Part shown: piece by piece, positions 10,147-19,479 of the stretch
Position numbering within the stretch: position 1 is the stretch's first letter
Layout of the letters: each line of letters opens with the position of its first letter
Assembly (NCBI GenBank): GCA_035765195.1
Contig: DASTYC010000007.1
Location: 186,001-250,000 of the forward strand
Direction: 5' to 3'
Length of the DNA stretch: 64,000 nucleotides
From: CALAED01 sp035765195
GTDB taxonomy: Bacteria > Actinomycetota > Actinomycetes > Streptosporangiales > Streptosporangiaceae
Notes under the pieces: generated by a model
Seen by the model: only the letters and a program-made list of their open reading frames with translations
What the model was told of the DNA's origin: nothing
Databases searched by the model: none
Program-made: the position numbers and the translations under genes

Positions 10147-10701
10147 TCACGGTGCGATCCCCTCCTCCGCCAAAGTGTCGGCGATGCGGCGCAAGGCGAG
10201 CCTGATACGCGACTTCGCGGTTCCTTCGGCCAGGCCCAGTTCGGCGGCCACCTGCCGGTAGGTGCGGCCACGGAAGTACGCCAGTTCGACCGCCTCCCGC
10301 AGGCCGCCCGGCAACACCGCCACCGCGTGCCTGACCCGTCCGTTCACCTCGGCCGCCGTCACCTCGTCCTCGATGTTCGGCGCGATGGCGTCGTAGGACG
10401 CCCAGGCCGTGGACAACGCACGGCGGCGCTCCTCGCGCCGGACGACCTCGACCGCCCGGCGGTGCGCCAGCGTGCCCAGCCAGGTGCGCAACCGGCCCTT
10501 GGCGGGATCGAAGGCGAGCGGACGCTCCCACAGGAAGGCGAACACCTCTTGGGTGACGTCCTCTGCCGCCTCGCGGCTACGGGTGATCCGCAGCGCGAGC
10601 CCGAACACCAGGGGAGCGAAGGCGTCGTAGACCTCGCCGAGTGCCGTCTCGTCGCCGGCGGCCAACCGGCGGCGTATCCCGTCCGCATCGGACACCCCCA
10701 C
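10147..10701 (-). CDS. ECF-family RNA polymerase sigma factor
   Basis: About 184 residues. Region 2 is seen as VYDAFAPLVFGLALRITRS and DVTQEVFAFLWERP, the -10 recognition part; region 4 as GRTYRQVAAELGLAEGTAKSRIRLALRRI near the C-terminus, the -35 recognition helix-turn-helix. A 20-residue linker joins them. GTG 10701 has GGGAG about ten bases upstream; GTG 10695 is an alternative and the longest frame (to 10782) has an Arg-rich start unlike the family. Paired with the downstream ZAS anti-sigma. The layout resembles SigK/ECF19-like pairs, but target genes cannot be read from the window. Confidence 0.88.
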   Translation of the reverse strand: MGVSDADGIRRRLAAGDETALGEVYDAFAPLVFGLALRITRSREAAEDVTQEVFAFLWERPLAFDPAKGRLRTWLGTLAHRRAVEVVRREERRRALSTAWASYDAIAPNIEDEVTAAEVNGRVRHAVAVLPGGLREAVELAYFRGRTYRQVAAELGLAEGTAKSRIRLALRRIADTLAEEGIAP

Positions 10702-10831
10702 AGGGCACCATCTCCCTGTCCGTCGGGTACAGGTGAGGGATAACCGCTCGAGCATGGCGCGGCGCGGGCGCCTCGACCACACCCTCTTCCGGAAGGTATT
10801 CGGCCGGCGGCGGGCCCTGGATGACCGGCGG

Positions 10832-11545
10832 TCAGGTTATTTCGAGCAGCTTCTCGCGGACGGCGTAGACCACGGCCTCCATCCGCGAGTGGAGCTGGAG
10901 CTTCTCCAGGATGTTGCGGACGTGGTTCTTCACGGTGTTCTCGGAGATGAACAGCTCGCGCGCGATCTCGCGGTTGCCGAGGCCCTTCGCGACCAGGCGC
11001 AGCACTTCCATCTCACGGTCGGTGAGCTTGGGGGCGGGGACCTGCTGCTGACGTTCGGCGCTGCGTTTGGCCAGCGCCGCGAACTCGGTGATCAATTTCG
11101 ACGCCATCGAGGGGCTGATGAGCGACTGACCGCCCTGGACGGCCCGGACCGCCTGCGGAACCTCGTCGATCGAGATCTCTTTCAGCAGATATCCGGACGC
11201 CCCGGCCTTGATCGCTTCGAACAGATCCTCTTCCTCGTCGCTGATCGTCAACATGACGATTTTGGCGCTGGGAACGGCGCTCTTGATCGCGGTACAGGCC
11301 TCGATGCCGCCGCGGCGCGGCATACGGATATCCATCAATACGACGTCGGGCAGCAGATCACCTGCCTTCTCGACGGCTTCGTTGCCGTCGCTGCCCTCGC
11401 CGACCACCTCGATGTCGCCTTGCTCCTCGAGCACCATCTCGAGCCCGCGGCGAAACAACGCATGATCGTCCACGATCAGTACGCGGATCGGGTCGCCGGT
11501 GGCGGCCGAAGACGCCTCGCCGCGGGTCTCGGGATTCTCGCCCAC
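10832..11545 (-). CDS. NarL/LuxR-type response regulator, orphan
   Basis: 237 residues. Receiver domain about 20-140 with acidic pair VDD at 25-27, phosphoacceptor Asp72 in MDIRMP and Lys near 122 in LLKE; LuxR helix-turn-helix about 170-232 with LTDREMEVLRLVAKGLGNREIA. GTG start with GAGGAGG seven bases upstream. No kinase gene is adjacent. A response regulator at this place, just downstream of HPF, is a conserved feature of Streptomyces-like genomes, so a link to stationary phase or translation control is conceivable but unproven. Confidence 0.88.
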   Translation of the reverse strand: MGENPETRGEASSAATGDPIRVLIVDDHALFRRGLEMVLEEQGDIEVVGEGSDGNEAVEKAGDLLPDVVLMDIRMPRRGGIEACTAIKSAVPSAKIVMLTISDEEEDLFEAIKAGASGYLLKEISIDEVPQAVRAVQGGQSLISPSMASKLITEFAALAKRSAERQQQVPAPKLTDREMEVLRLVAKGLGNREIARELFISENTVKNHVRNILEKLQLHSRMEAVVYAVREKLLEIT

Positions 11546-11643
11546 TCGTCCTCCTCACCGACGCGCCCATAGGGGATTTCTAGATCATGGCATGGCCGAG
11601 GTGGTGGCGCGCCGGAGCTCTACTTCGCTGTTCTTCGCTTTCC

Positions 11644-12396
11644 TCAGTCTTCAACGAGGCGGATTACGCCGTAGTCCCAACCACGGCGACGATAGACGAC
11701 GCTCGGCCGGCCGCCGTCGGTATCGCGGAAAAGGAAGAAGTCGTGTCCGACGAGCTCCATCTCGAACAACGCCTGATCGATCGACATCGGCTCGGCCTTG
11801 TGGAACTTCTCGCGCACCACGATCGGCCCGTTGCCCTCCATCGGGATCGGCACGATCTGTTCGTCGTCGGCCGGGCGCGCGTCGTCGTCGGCCACGCGTC
11901 CGTTCGACCGGCCGCGGGCGGCCCTGCCGGGGTTGCCGGAGTCGCCCGATCCGGTGGCGGCGCGCTGCTCGCGCCGGGCCCGGTCGAGTGAGCGATCGTT
12001 GCCGCGTGCCCGGCGGGCGGGCTCTTCGGGAAGGATCTCGTCGGCGGCCAGCGACGGCATCGTCGCCAGCTTCGCGGGCGCGCGCGTGCCGTAGTGGACC
12101 TTGCGCCGGTCACACGTGCGCCGCAGGCGCGACTCGAGCTTGCCCAGCGCGAGATCGAGCGCGCCGTAGCGGTCGTCGGCCGCGGCCTCGGCGCGGATCA
12201 CGGGACCGCGCGAGCGGATCGTCAACTCGACGCGCTCGCGCCTATCTGCCTGTCGGGGATTACGTTCCTGGGACACCTCCACGTCCACACGGATCACCTT
12301 TTGATCCAACTTCTCGATCTTGGCGAGCTTGTTGTCGACGTGCCGGCGGAACCGGTCGTTCACGTCCGTGTGGCGGCCCTTCACGATGACGTCCAC
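11644..12396 (-). CDS. hpf: Long-form ribosome hibernation promoting factor
   Basis: Binds the 30S decoding site and dimerises ribosomes into 100S particles in slow growth. 250 residues: the N-terminal S30AE domain (1-105) starts MDVIVKGRHTDVNDRFRRHV; a disordered, charged linker spans about 110-185; the C-terminal dimerisation domain (about 190-250) has FHKAEPMSIDQALFEMELVGHDFFLF. GTG start, Shine-Dalgarno-like GGGAG/GGGG run just before it. The order hpf-response regulator-secA on one strand is the usual actinobacterial arrangement. A long leader with a stable hairpin precedes the gene. Confidence 0.95.
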   Translation of the reverse strand: MDVIVKGRHTDVNDRFRRHVDNKLAKIEKLDQKVIRVDVEVSQERNPRQADRRERVELTIRSRGPVIRAEAAADDRYGALDLALGKLESRLRRTCDRRKVHYGTRAPAKLATMPSLAADEILPEEPARRARGNDRSLDRARREQRAATGSGDSGNPGRAARGRSNGRVADDDARPADDEQIVPIPMEGNGPIVVREKFHKAEPMSIDQALFEMELVGHDFFLFRDTDGGRPSVVYRRRGWDYGVIRLVED

Positions 12397-12510
12397 GCGG
12401 GACCCCCCATCTCCCGGAATTTGGGCAACACCCGCCCGGCCGACCTGGTCTTCGTCCCCACATCCGCCTGCTGAGGGTCTCGCGGCGCTCTCGCCACTAC
12501 TCCCCTTCTC

Positions 12511-12547
12511 CCTGCTCGGAGGATGTCTGATCCTCCGACGAGGCAGG
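12511..12547 (-). promoter_or_regulatory. Stable hairpin in the hpf leader
   Basis: Nested stem: CCTGC pairs with GCAGG (12511-12515 and 12543-12547) and, across a one-sided 4-nt bulge, TCGGAGGAT pairs with ATCCTCCGA (12516-12524 and 12530-12538) with a 5-nt loop. It lies about 115-150 nt before the hpf start codon on the strand that is transcribed into hpf. It could be an attenuator or a leader stability element; there is no T-tract. Confidence 0.5.
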
Positions 12548-12895
12548 ACTTACCTCTAAGCCGCACCGTGATCGGTCGACGAGAAGTCGCCTTACGTGGG
12601 CCGTTTAGCCTGCGGCTGGCATCGGCTTGCCGGGCCGTTGCCGACCCGACGCAACCACGGACCCGGGCGGGTGCCATGTCTGGAACGCTAGCCCCTCGGG
12701 CCCCGAATGTCAGGGGGGTGAGCGGGGGAAAACTCACGGATAGTCATCGCAGGTGACCACGTTTTGGAACCTTCCACCCGAGAGGCGCGCGCCCCCAACC
12801 GGTACAAACACCGGGTCGTGTCCCGCGTGGCGAGACGCCTTCCGTCATGTCACCGGTATGTGGCTATCAGGTGAGTTTTGGCCACGACACGCCCA

Positions 12896-12912
12896 TGCGC
12901 TTACAAAGCGCA
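12896..12912 (-). terminator. Small hairpin downstream of comF
   Basis: TGCGCTT - ACA - AAGCGCA, a perfect 7-bp stem with a 3-nt loop, about 50 nt after the comF stop. Possible terminator or RNA end for comF; no T-tract. Confidence 0.4.
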
Positions 12913-12962
12913 GCCAAAAGCGGCCGGCCGAATCCGGTCTGTCACGGATCAGATATCGCTAC

Positions 12963-13649
12963 TTACGGTGACGGCCCACCCGGCCGGTGTCTGCGCGGCG
13001 TCGCCGCGATCAGCGCCGCCGCGGACACCTCGGCCCCCGCCGCCCGCAGCGCCCTGGCCGCCTCGGCGAGCGTCGAACCGGTCGTGATGACGTCGTCGAC
13101 GACGATCACCCGCAGCCCCGCCACCTCACCGGGCCGCGCGACGCGCAACGCCCCGGCCAGGTTGGCCGCCCGTCCGGCCCTCGCCAGCCCGGCCTGGTCG
13201 GCGACCCTGCGCGTATGCGCGAGCGCCGCCACGCAGAGGGCCGCGACCCCGCGCGACCGCAGCGCGCCGACCGCGGCTGCGGTGACGCGGAGCGTGGGGT
13301 CGTGACCTCGCCGCCGGACCGCCGCCCGGGCCGACGGGACAGGCACGACGAGCGGCGGCCCACCCCCGCCGGCCGCCAGCACGGCGCGGGCCAGCGCAGC
13401 GCCCAGCGGACGCGCCAGCCCCGTCCGCCCGGACTCCTTGTGCGCCACTATCGCGGCTCGCACCACCCCCTCGTAGCGCGCCACCGCCCACGGCTCGGGC
13501 AGCCCCGCCGGGCGCGGCGACGGCACCGCCGGCCGCGCGGTGGCGGCGAACGGGACACGACACCGATCGCACAGCAGTCGCCGCGCGCCGCCGCACCCCG
13601 CGCACCGCTCGGGCAGCAGCAGATCGAGCAACTCGACAGGCCATCTCAC
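12963..13649 (-). CDS. ComF-family phosphoribosyltransferase-like protein
   Basis: 228 residues. N-terminal four-cysteine zinc ribbon (CAGC about residues 16-19 and CDRC about 27-30), then a phosphoribosyltransferase fold with the PRPP loop VIVVDDVITTGST near 182-194. ComF proteins aid DNA uptake in naturally competent bacteria; in actinobacteria the role is unknown and the gene is a conserved neighbour of HPF and lpqB (Rv3242c position). Ends in TAA at 12963-12965. No downstream partner on this strand until hpf. Confidence 0.85.
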   Translation of the reverse strand: MRWPVELLDLLLPERCAGCGGARRLLCDRCRVPFAATARPAVPSPRPAGLPEPWAVARYEGVVRAAIVAHKESGRTGLARPLGAALARAVLAAGGGGPPLVVPVPSARAAVRRRGHDPTLRVTAAAVGALRSRGVAALCVAALAHTRRVADQAGLARAGRAANLAGALRVARPGEVAGLRVIVVDDVITTGSTLAEAARALRAAGAEVSAAALIAATPRRHRPGGPSP

Positions 13650-13739
13650 GGCACCACCCTGAAGGGCTCACGTGCCCGCGCACCAGGCCCGCCGCAGCCT
13701 GTGGAAAACCCGCCCGCGGCGACCAAGTCCGCCCGCGGG

Positions 13740-14924
13740 TCAGCGGGGGCGGGGGGCGTTGGTCCAGGTGAGGGCCTGGTACATGGGGCCTTCGACGGGA
13801 CCGACCGCCCAGAGGTACGACGTGCCGCGTACCTGCGTTATGGCCCATACCGCCGCGGGACCGCGCCCATCGGGGGTGGGCGGCCGGGAGATGTCCCAGC
13901 GGCGGCCGTCCCAGTGGGCCAGCAGGGCGCTCCCGTCGGCGCGCTGGCCCGCCGCCCAGATGCCGGACGCGCCGTCGCCGGCCACCGAGTAGAACTCCCC
14001 GTCGATCGCCGGCCCCGGCATCACCCGCCAGGCACGGCCGTCCCAGTGCTCGGCGAGCGGGCGGCTGTCGCGCGATGGCGGCTGGAGGGGCCGGGTCGTG
14101 CGCGGGGCGTTCTCGCGGACCACCGGGGCCGCCATGTGCGGGGTGGTCCTCTTGCCCGGGCGGGGCACAGTGGTGCCGCCGACCGCCCAGACGTTGTCGC
14201 CCGACACCATCGTCACGTCGGTCAGCTCGCTTTCGGCAGGCAGGCGGGGCGCCGGAGCGGCCGTCCATGCCCTGCCGTTCCAGTGGAGGAGGAGCTGGCG
14301 CGGCGGCATGGTGCCGCTCGAGCCGACCGCCCACGCATCGTTCGCCCGGTACACGGAGACGGCGACGAGCTCGCTGTTCAGGGCGGCGCCCTCCGGCAGC
14401 GGGACGGCGCGCCACGCGCGGCCGTCCCAGTGCCAGGCGCTCGCCCGGGAGCCGGCGAACCCGTCGCGGCTGCCCACCATCCAGACGTCGGCCGGGGCGC
14501 GCGCGTCCACGGCCCGCGGGAAGGCCGGGCCGGTGGTGGGCATGGACACCTCGGTCCAGCGGCTCCCGGACCAGTGGGCGATCTCGGGCGTGCCGTCGTC
14601 GTAGCCCACCACCCAGGCGTCACGCGGCGAGGTGGCCGCGATGCCCTCGAGCAGCGTCCCGGCGGTGAACCCCAGCGGCGTCTCCCGCCAGCGGACACCG
14701 GTCCAGGCCATCAGCATGGGCCGGGCGCCGCGGCTGCCCGTGGCCCAGGCGACCTCGGGGGCCGGCGCCGCGACGTCGCCGAGCGTCGTGTCGGCGCCGG
14801 CGTCTCCGGTGCGGACATATCTCCAGCACGCGCACTCCGCCGCCGCGGGCCGCGCCGGGCCCGAGAGGACGGCGGCACAGACGAGACCGGCGAACGGCGC
14901 CGCCGCCAGGCGAAATTTCATCAT
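13740..14924 (-). CDS. Secreted beta-propeller-like repeat protein
   Basis: 394 residues with a signal peptide (charged MMKFR, hydrophobic core to about residue 22, then PARPAAAE as likely cleavage region). The mature part is built from repeats of 45-60 residues that alternate a [DN]xWAVG-like strand (WATG, WVVG, WMVG, WAVG, WAVG, WAAG, WAVG: seven copies) with a W[DNST]GxxW strand (six copies). This is the pattern of a seven-bladed beta-propeller of the Kelch/WD-like kind, exported. A low-complexity insert of about 35 residues sits between blades five and six. It lies 80 nt downstream of, and on the same strand as, the NarL-type kinase/regulator pair. No enzymatic motif is seen. Confidence 0.68.
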   Translation of the reverse strand: MMKFRLAAAPFAGLVCAAVLSGPARPAAAECACWRYVRTGDAGADTTLGDVAAPAPEVAWATGSRGARPMLMAWTGVRWRETPLGFTAGTLLEGIAATSPRDAWVVGYDDGTPEIAHWSGSRWTEVSMPTTGPAFPRAVDARAPADVWMVGSRDGFAGSRASAWHWDGRAWRAVPLPEGAALNSELVAVSVYRANDAWAVGSSGTMPPRQLLLHWNGRAWTAAPAPRLPAESELTDVTMVSGDNVWAVGGTTVPRPGKRTTPHMAAPVVRENAPRTTRPLQPPSRDSRPLAEHWDGRAWRVMPGPAIDGEFYSVAGDGASGIWAAGQRADGSALLAHWDGRRWDISRPPTPDGRGPAAVWAITQVRGTSYLWAVGPVEGPMYQALTWTNAPRPR

Positions 14925-15004
14925 GTGTCCCCCTGGATTCCCGTTCTGGATCAGGGGTCGGTCTACCGCGAACGGCCCGGCGCGTCGCCACGGCCCGCCG
15001 ACGC

Positions 15005-15676
15005 CTACCTCGCTGTTTGCCCTTCGCCGGGGGTGACAAGGCCTGACTCGTACGCCAGCATGACCGCCTGGGCGCGGTCGCGCAGTCCCAGCTTGGTGAA
15101 GACCCGCGCCACGTGGGTCTTGACCGTGTGCTCGCTGACGACCAGCCGGGCGGCGATCTCGGCGTTGGACAGGCCGCCGGCGATCAGCACGAGCACCTCG
15201 GTCTCGCGCGCGGTCAGGCTGGTCAGCTCGGCGAGCGGCCGCGGCGCCGTCCGGCGCTGCCGCGTGAACTCGCGGATCAGCCGGCTCGTCACCTGCGGGG
15301 CCAGCAGCGCGTCCCCGCGGGCCACCACGCGTACCGCGCCGACGAGATCCTCGGCGGTGGCGTCCTTGAGCAGGAAACCGCTTGCGCCGACCCCCAGCGC
15401 CTCATAGACGTACTCGTCGACGTCGAAGGTGGTCAGGACCAGCACCCGGATCTCCGGGCGCGAGGCGAGGATCTGCCGGGTGGCCTCGATGCCGTCCATG
15501 CCGGGCATCCGGATGTCCATCAGCACGAGGTCGGGACGGTGCCGGTCGGCGAGCCGGACGGCCTCGCGGCCGTCGCCCGCCTCCCCCACGACGACGATGT
15601 CGTCTTGGGCCGACAGCAAGGCGGCGAACCCGGCGCGCACGATCGTCTGGTCGTCGACGATCAGCACCCGGATCAT
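15005..15676 (-). CDS. NarL/LuxR-type response regulator
   Basis: 223 residues. Receiver domain 1-120 with Asp8-Asp9, phosphoacceptor Asp54 in LMDIRMPGMDG and Lys near 104 in LLKDA; LuxR helix-turn-helix about 150-210 with LTARETEVLVLIAGGLSNAEIA. Its start overlaps the stop of the histidine kinase gene by four bases, so the two are translationally coupled. Targets are unknown; the exported repeat protein just downstream is a candidate. Confidence 0.92.
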   Translation of the reverse strand: MIRVLIVDDQTIVRAGFAALLSAQDDIVVVGEAGDGREAVRLADRHRPDLVLMDIRMPGMDGIEATRQILASRPEIRVLVLTTFDVDEYVYEALGVGASGFLLKDATAEDLVGAVRVVARGDALLAPQVTSRLIREFTRQRRTAPRPLAELTSLTARETEVLVLIAGGLSNAEIAARLVVSEHTVKTHVARVFTKLGLRDRAQAVMLAYESGLVTPGEGQTAR

Positions 15677-17178
15677 GGGCGGGCGGTCTCCTCACTGGTG
15701 AGCGGCAGCTCGGCCTCCACCAAGAATCCGCCGTTGGTGGCGGGCCCGGCGGAAAACCTTCCGCCGAGCATCGTCGCACGCTCTCTCATTCCCAGCAGCC
15801 CGTGACCGGCATTCGACATATGAGTGGCACCCGTCGCGCTCGCCGGGTCCGCCGGCGGGCCGGGCGGCCATGCCGTGCCGCCGCTGTCGCGCACCTGGAC
15901 GGCGAGCCGGTCGGGCAGGTAGGTGAGCTCCACCCGTACGGACGCGCCCGGCGCGTGCCTGCGGGCGTTGGTCAGCGCCTCCTGGACGATCCGGTACGCC
16001 GACAGCTCGACGGTCGCCGACAGCGGCTGCGCGGACCCGTGCACCGAAAGATCTACCCGGCCGCCGGCCTTGCGGTGCTGCTCGATGAGATCGCCGAGCC
16101 GGTCGAGACGCGGCTGCGGCGCGACCTCGGCCTCGGCCTTGGCGTCCGCGCGCAGCACGGTCAGCAGCCGCCGCATCTCGACGAGGGCGCCGCGGGCGGT
16201 GCGCGCGATCTCGGCGTAGCCGCGCTGGGCCTCCGGGGACAGGTCGCGCATGGTGTACGGGGCGGTCTCCGCCTGGACCGCGATCATCGACACGGCGTGC
16301 GCGACCACATCATGCAGCTCGCGGGCGATGCGGGCGCGCTCGCGCAGCACCGCCTGCTCGCGCTGCACGGTGTTCAGCCGGGACAGCGTCTCGGTCGTAC
16401 GTTCGCGCTCCAGGGCGTTCGTCTGCTCGGCGGTCTCGACGACGCGGCGGGCCGCGCCGAGCCCGATGGCGGCGATCACCGCGAGCACCGCCACCGGCCA
16501 TGGGATGCCGTCGAGGCTGCTCGACGCGAGATGGATCACGAGCACGGACGCCGCGCTCGTCACCGCCAGCGCGCCGGCGCTTTGCCTGGGCAACTGCTGG
16601 GCCAGCAGGTAAAGCGCGTACAGCCCGGCGAACGCCGTGGTGGCGAGCGGCCGCTCGCCGGACAGCAGGCCCGCGGCGAGCGCGCCGAGCACGACCGCGG
16701 CCACCGGGCGCAGGAACTCCCTGCGCCAGATCAGCGGCGCGGTTGCCGCGACGGCGAAGCCGCCCGCCAGGCTCACCACCCGCACGTCGCGCATGGCCAG
16801 TTCGGTCAGCGCGGCCACCATGAGGGCGGCGCCCGTCACCGGGGCGAACGCCCACGAGTCGGCGAACTGCCGCCAGGCGTTGAGCCACCGGGGCACCAGC
16901 GGCGCGCCCGGCTGGACGCGGGTGCGGCCATCGCGCTGGTCGTACTGCCCCGCCTGCGCGTACTGCCCCGCCTGCGCGTACTGCTCGGTGGGCGCGCGCG
17001 GCGAGACAGACCGGCCGAACAGGCGGGCGGCGAGCGCGGCGGCGAGCGGGCGCAGCAGCCGGCCGATCCGCGTCAAGATCCAGAGCAGGATCTCGCCGAC
17101 GCCCGCGACGATCCGGCCGGACACCCGCCAGGCATGCTGGGCGAACTCCGAACCGATGGGCGGCTTATCGCTGGTCAC
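15673..17178 (-). CDS. Membrane sensor histidine kinase, HisKA_3 type
   Basis: 501 residues. A 110-residue N-terminus with a hydrophobic stretch near 25-55 and a short repeat (residues 65-80), then five to six membrane helices between about 112 and 242, a coiled-coil dimerisation part and the phosphoacceptor His289 in RIARELHDVVAHAVSMI. HATPase_c follows with N-box AYRIVQEALTNARRHAP and G-box GHGLLGMRERA. GTG start at 17178. No extracytoplasmic sensor domain of note, so it probably senses within the membrane (cell-envelope stress-like class). Forms an operon with the regulator after it. Confidence 0.9.
   Translation of the reverse strand: MTSDKPPIGSEFAQHAWRVSGRIVAGVGEILLWILTRIGRLLRPLAAALAARLFGRSVSPRAPTEQYAQAGQYAQAGQYDQRDGRTRVQPGAPLVPRWLNAWRQFADSWAFAPVTGAALMVAALTELAMRDVRVVSLAGGFAVAATAPLIWRREFLRPVAAVVLGALAAGLLSGERPLATTAFAGLYALYLLAQQLPRQSAGALAVTSAASVLVIHLASSSLDGIPWPVAVLAVIAAIGLGAARRVVETAEQTNALERERTTETLSRLNTVQREQAVLRERARIARELHDVVAHAVSMIAVQAETAPYTMRDLSPEAQRGYAEIARTARGALVEMRRLLTVLRADAKAEAEVAPQPRLDRLGDLIEQHRKAGGRVDLSVHGSAQPLSATVELSAYRIVQEALTNARRHAPGASVRVELTYLPDRLAVQVRDSGGTAWPPGPPADPASATGATHMSNAGHGLLGMRERATMLGGRFSAGPATNGGFLVEAELPLTSEETARP
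16942..16988 (-). repeat. Two and a half copies of an 18-bp repeat in the kinase gene
   Basis: Two exact 18-bp units (16942-16959, 16960-16977) and part of a third. On the protein they give Gln-Tyr-Ala-Gln-Ala-Gly repeats at residues 66-80, before the first strong membrane helix. Multiples of three, so length changes would keep the frame. Confidence 0.75.
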
Positions 17179-17603
17179 GCTCCAATTTCACCTCTTCGTG
17201 CCGACTGCGGCCTCACCGTGGGGGGCGATGTCCACGCGGAAAGTCCCCCTTAAGGACGACAAGCGTTCCCTCCTTGCGGCGGACGCGCACGCGGACGACC
17301 GCGGCGTACGTTCTTGGTGTGACTGAGGGACCGCGGCGCCCCGTGGGGGTCCGGGGCGCCGCACAGAGCTCGGAGCCGTCCGACTCGGGGGTTTGGACGG
17401 GGCCGAACTAACGTACCCTCGCCGGTCCGGCCACGCCGTGACCAGCCGCGGGCCCACCTGCGGACGGCGACGGTCTCGCCTTGGGCTGGGGCGAGCGACC
17501 GACTTGGCCGGCCGGCGAGGGGCGCACCCTGAACACCGGGCGCGCCCCTCGGTCCGCGCAGGCGACACCCAGGCGACGCCCATCGTCCTCAGACCTTTCG
17601 TGC
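17179..17603. other. 425-bp gene-free region between merR and the kinase gene
   Basis: Contains a 10-bp perfect hairpin (17333-17342 with 17353-17362, 10-nt loop), possibly ending merR transcription. A 32-codon frame at 17228-17326 on the plus strand has a G-run before its ATG but no other support. The promoter of the kinase operon should lie in the first 150 bp; no clear hexamers. Confidence 0.5.
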
Positions 17604-17942
17604 TCAGACCTTGCGCCCCAGCCATCGCAGCGCCTTCTCCTTCTCGAAGTCGAGCGCCCGCACCGGCGGGGCCGAGACCCGGCCGATCCGCTCGCCGAGG
17701 TCCCGTACCTTTGCCCGCACCTCCGGATCGGCCAGCACCCGCACACCGAACGCCAGCTCGGCGGGGCTGATGTCGTACCTCCGCTCCAGCTCAAGCGCCA
17801 GCGCCACCGCACGCAACTCGCCGTCGCCGAACCGCCGGTGACCGCCGGGCTCGCGCGTGGGCGGCAGCAGCCCCAGCTTTTCGCGATAGCGCAACATGCG
17901 AGGAGAAGTGCCGAGCCGCTGGGCGGCCTCCGTGATGCGCAT
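17604..17942 (-). CDS. Small MerR-family regulator
   Basis: 112 residues. The N-terminal winged helix begins MRITEAAQRLGTSPRMLRYREKLGLLPPTREPGGHRRF (positions 1-38), the MerR signature including the conserved Arg-Tyr pair; an antiparallel coiled coil follows. There is no effector domain after the coiled coil and no metal-binding cysteines, so the signal cannot be inferred. ATG 17942 is chosen because the family motif starts there; the 22-residue extension in the longest frame does not fit. Divergent from sahH with an imperfect palindrome between them. Confidence 0.82.
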   Translation of the reverse strand: MRITEAAQRLGTSPRMLRYREKLGLLPPTREPGGHRRFGDGELRAVALALELERRYDISPAELAFGVRVLADPEVRAKVRDLGERIGRVSAPPVRALDFEKEKALRWLGRKV

Positions 17943-17950
17943 GGCACAAT

Positions 17951-17970
17951 TCTGACAAATCTGTGTTAGA
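17951..17970. promoter_or_regulatory. Imperfect palindrome between merR and sahH
   Basis: TCTGACA - 6 nt - TGTTAGA: 7-bp arms with one G-T mismatch, starting 9 bp before the merR ATG and 79 bp before sahH. Spacing suits a MerR dimer and a role in autoregulation; effect on sahH is possible. Confidence 0.4.
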
Positions 17971-18048
17971 AAGTCGCGTCCAGCCGTGCGTCGGCCCCGT
18001 CGGCGCACCTAGACTCACAGCGACCACTGTGACGAGGAGCATCGAATC

Positions 18049-19479
<1,431 letters not shown>

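Larger units (their letters stand above)
12397..12962. other. 566-bp gene-free region between comF and hpf
   Basis: No credible coding sequence on either strand; short frames here lack ribosome sites and codon bias. It must hold the hpf promoter. It contains two hairpins listed separately (12511-12547 and 12896-12912). No convincing -35/-10 pair stands out. Confidence 0.6.

Noticed and set aside
17228..17326. 32-codon frame starting ATG TCC ACG CGG
   Set aside because: No proper ribosome site spacing, no family; likely chance in the kinase leader.
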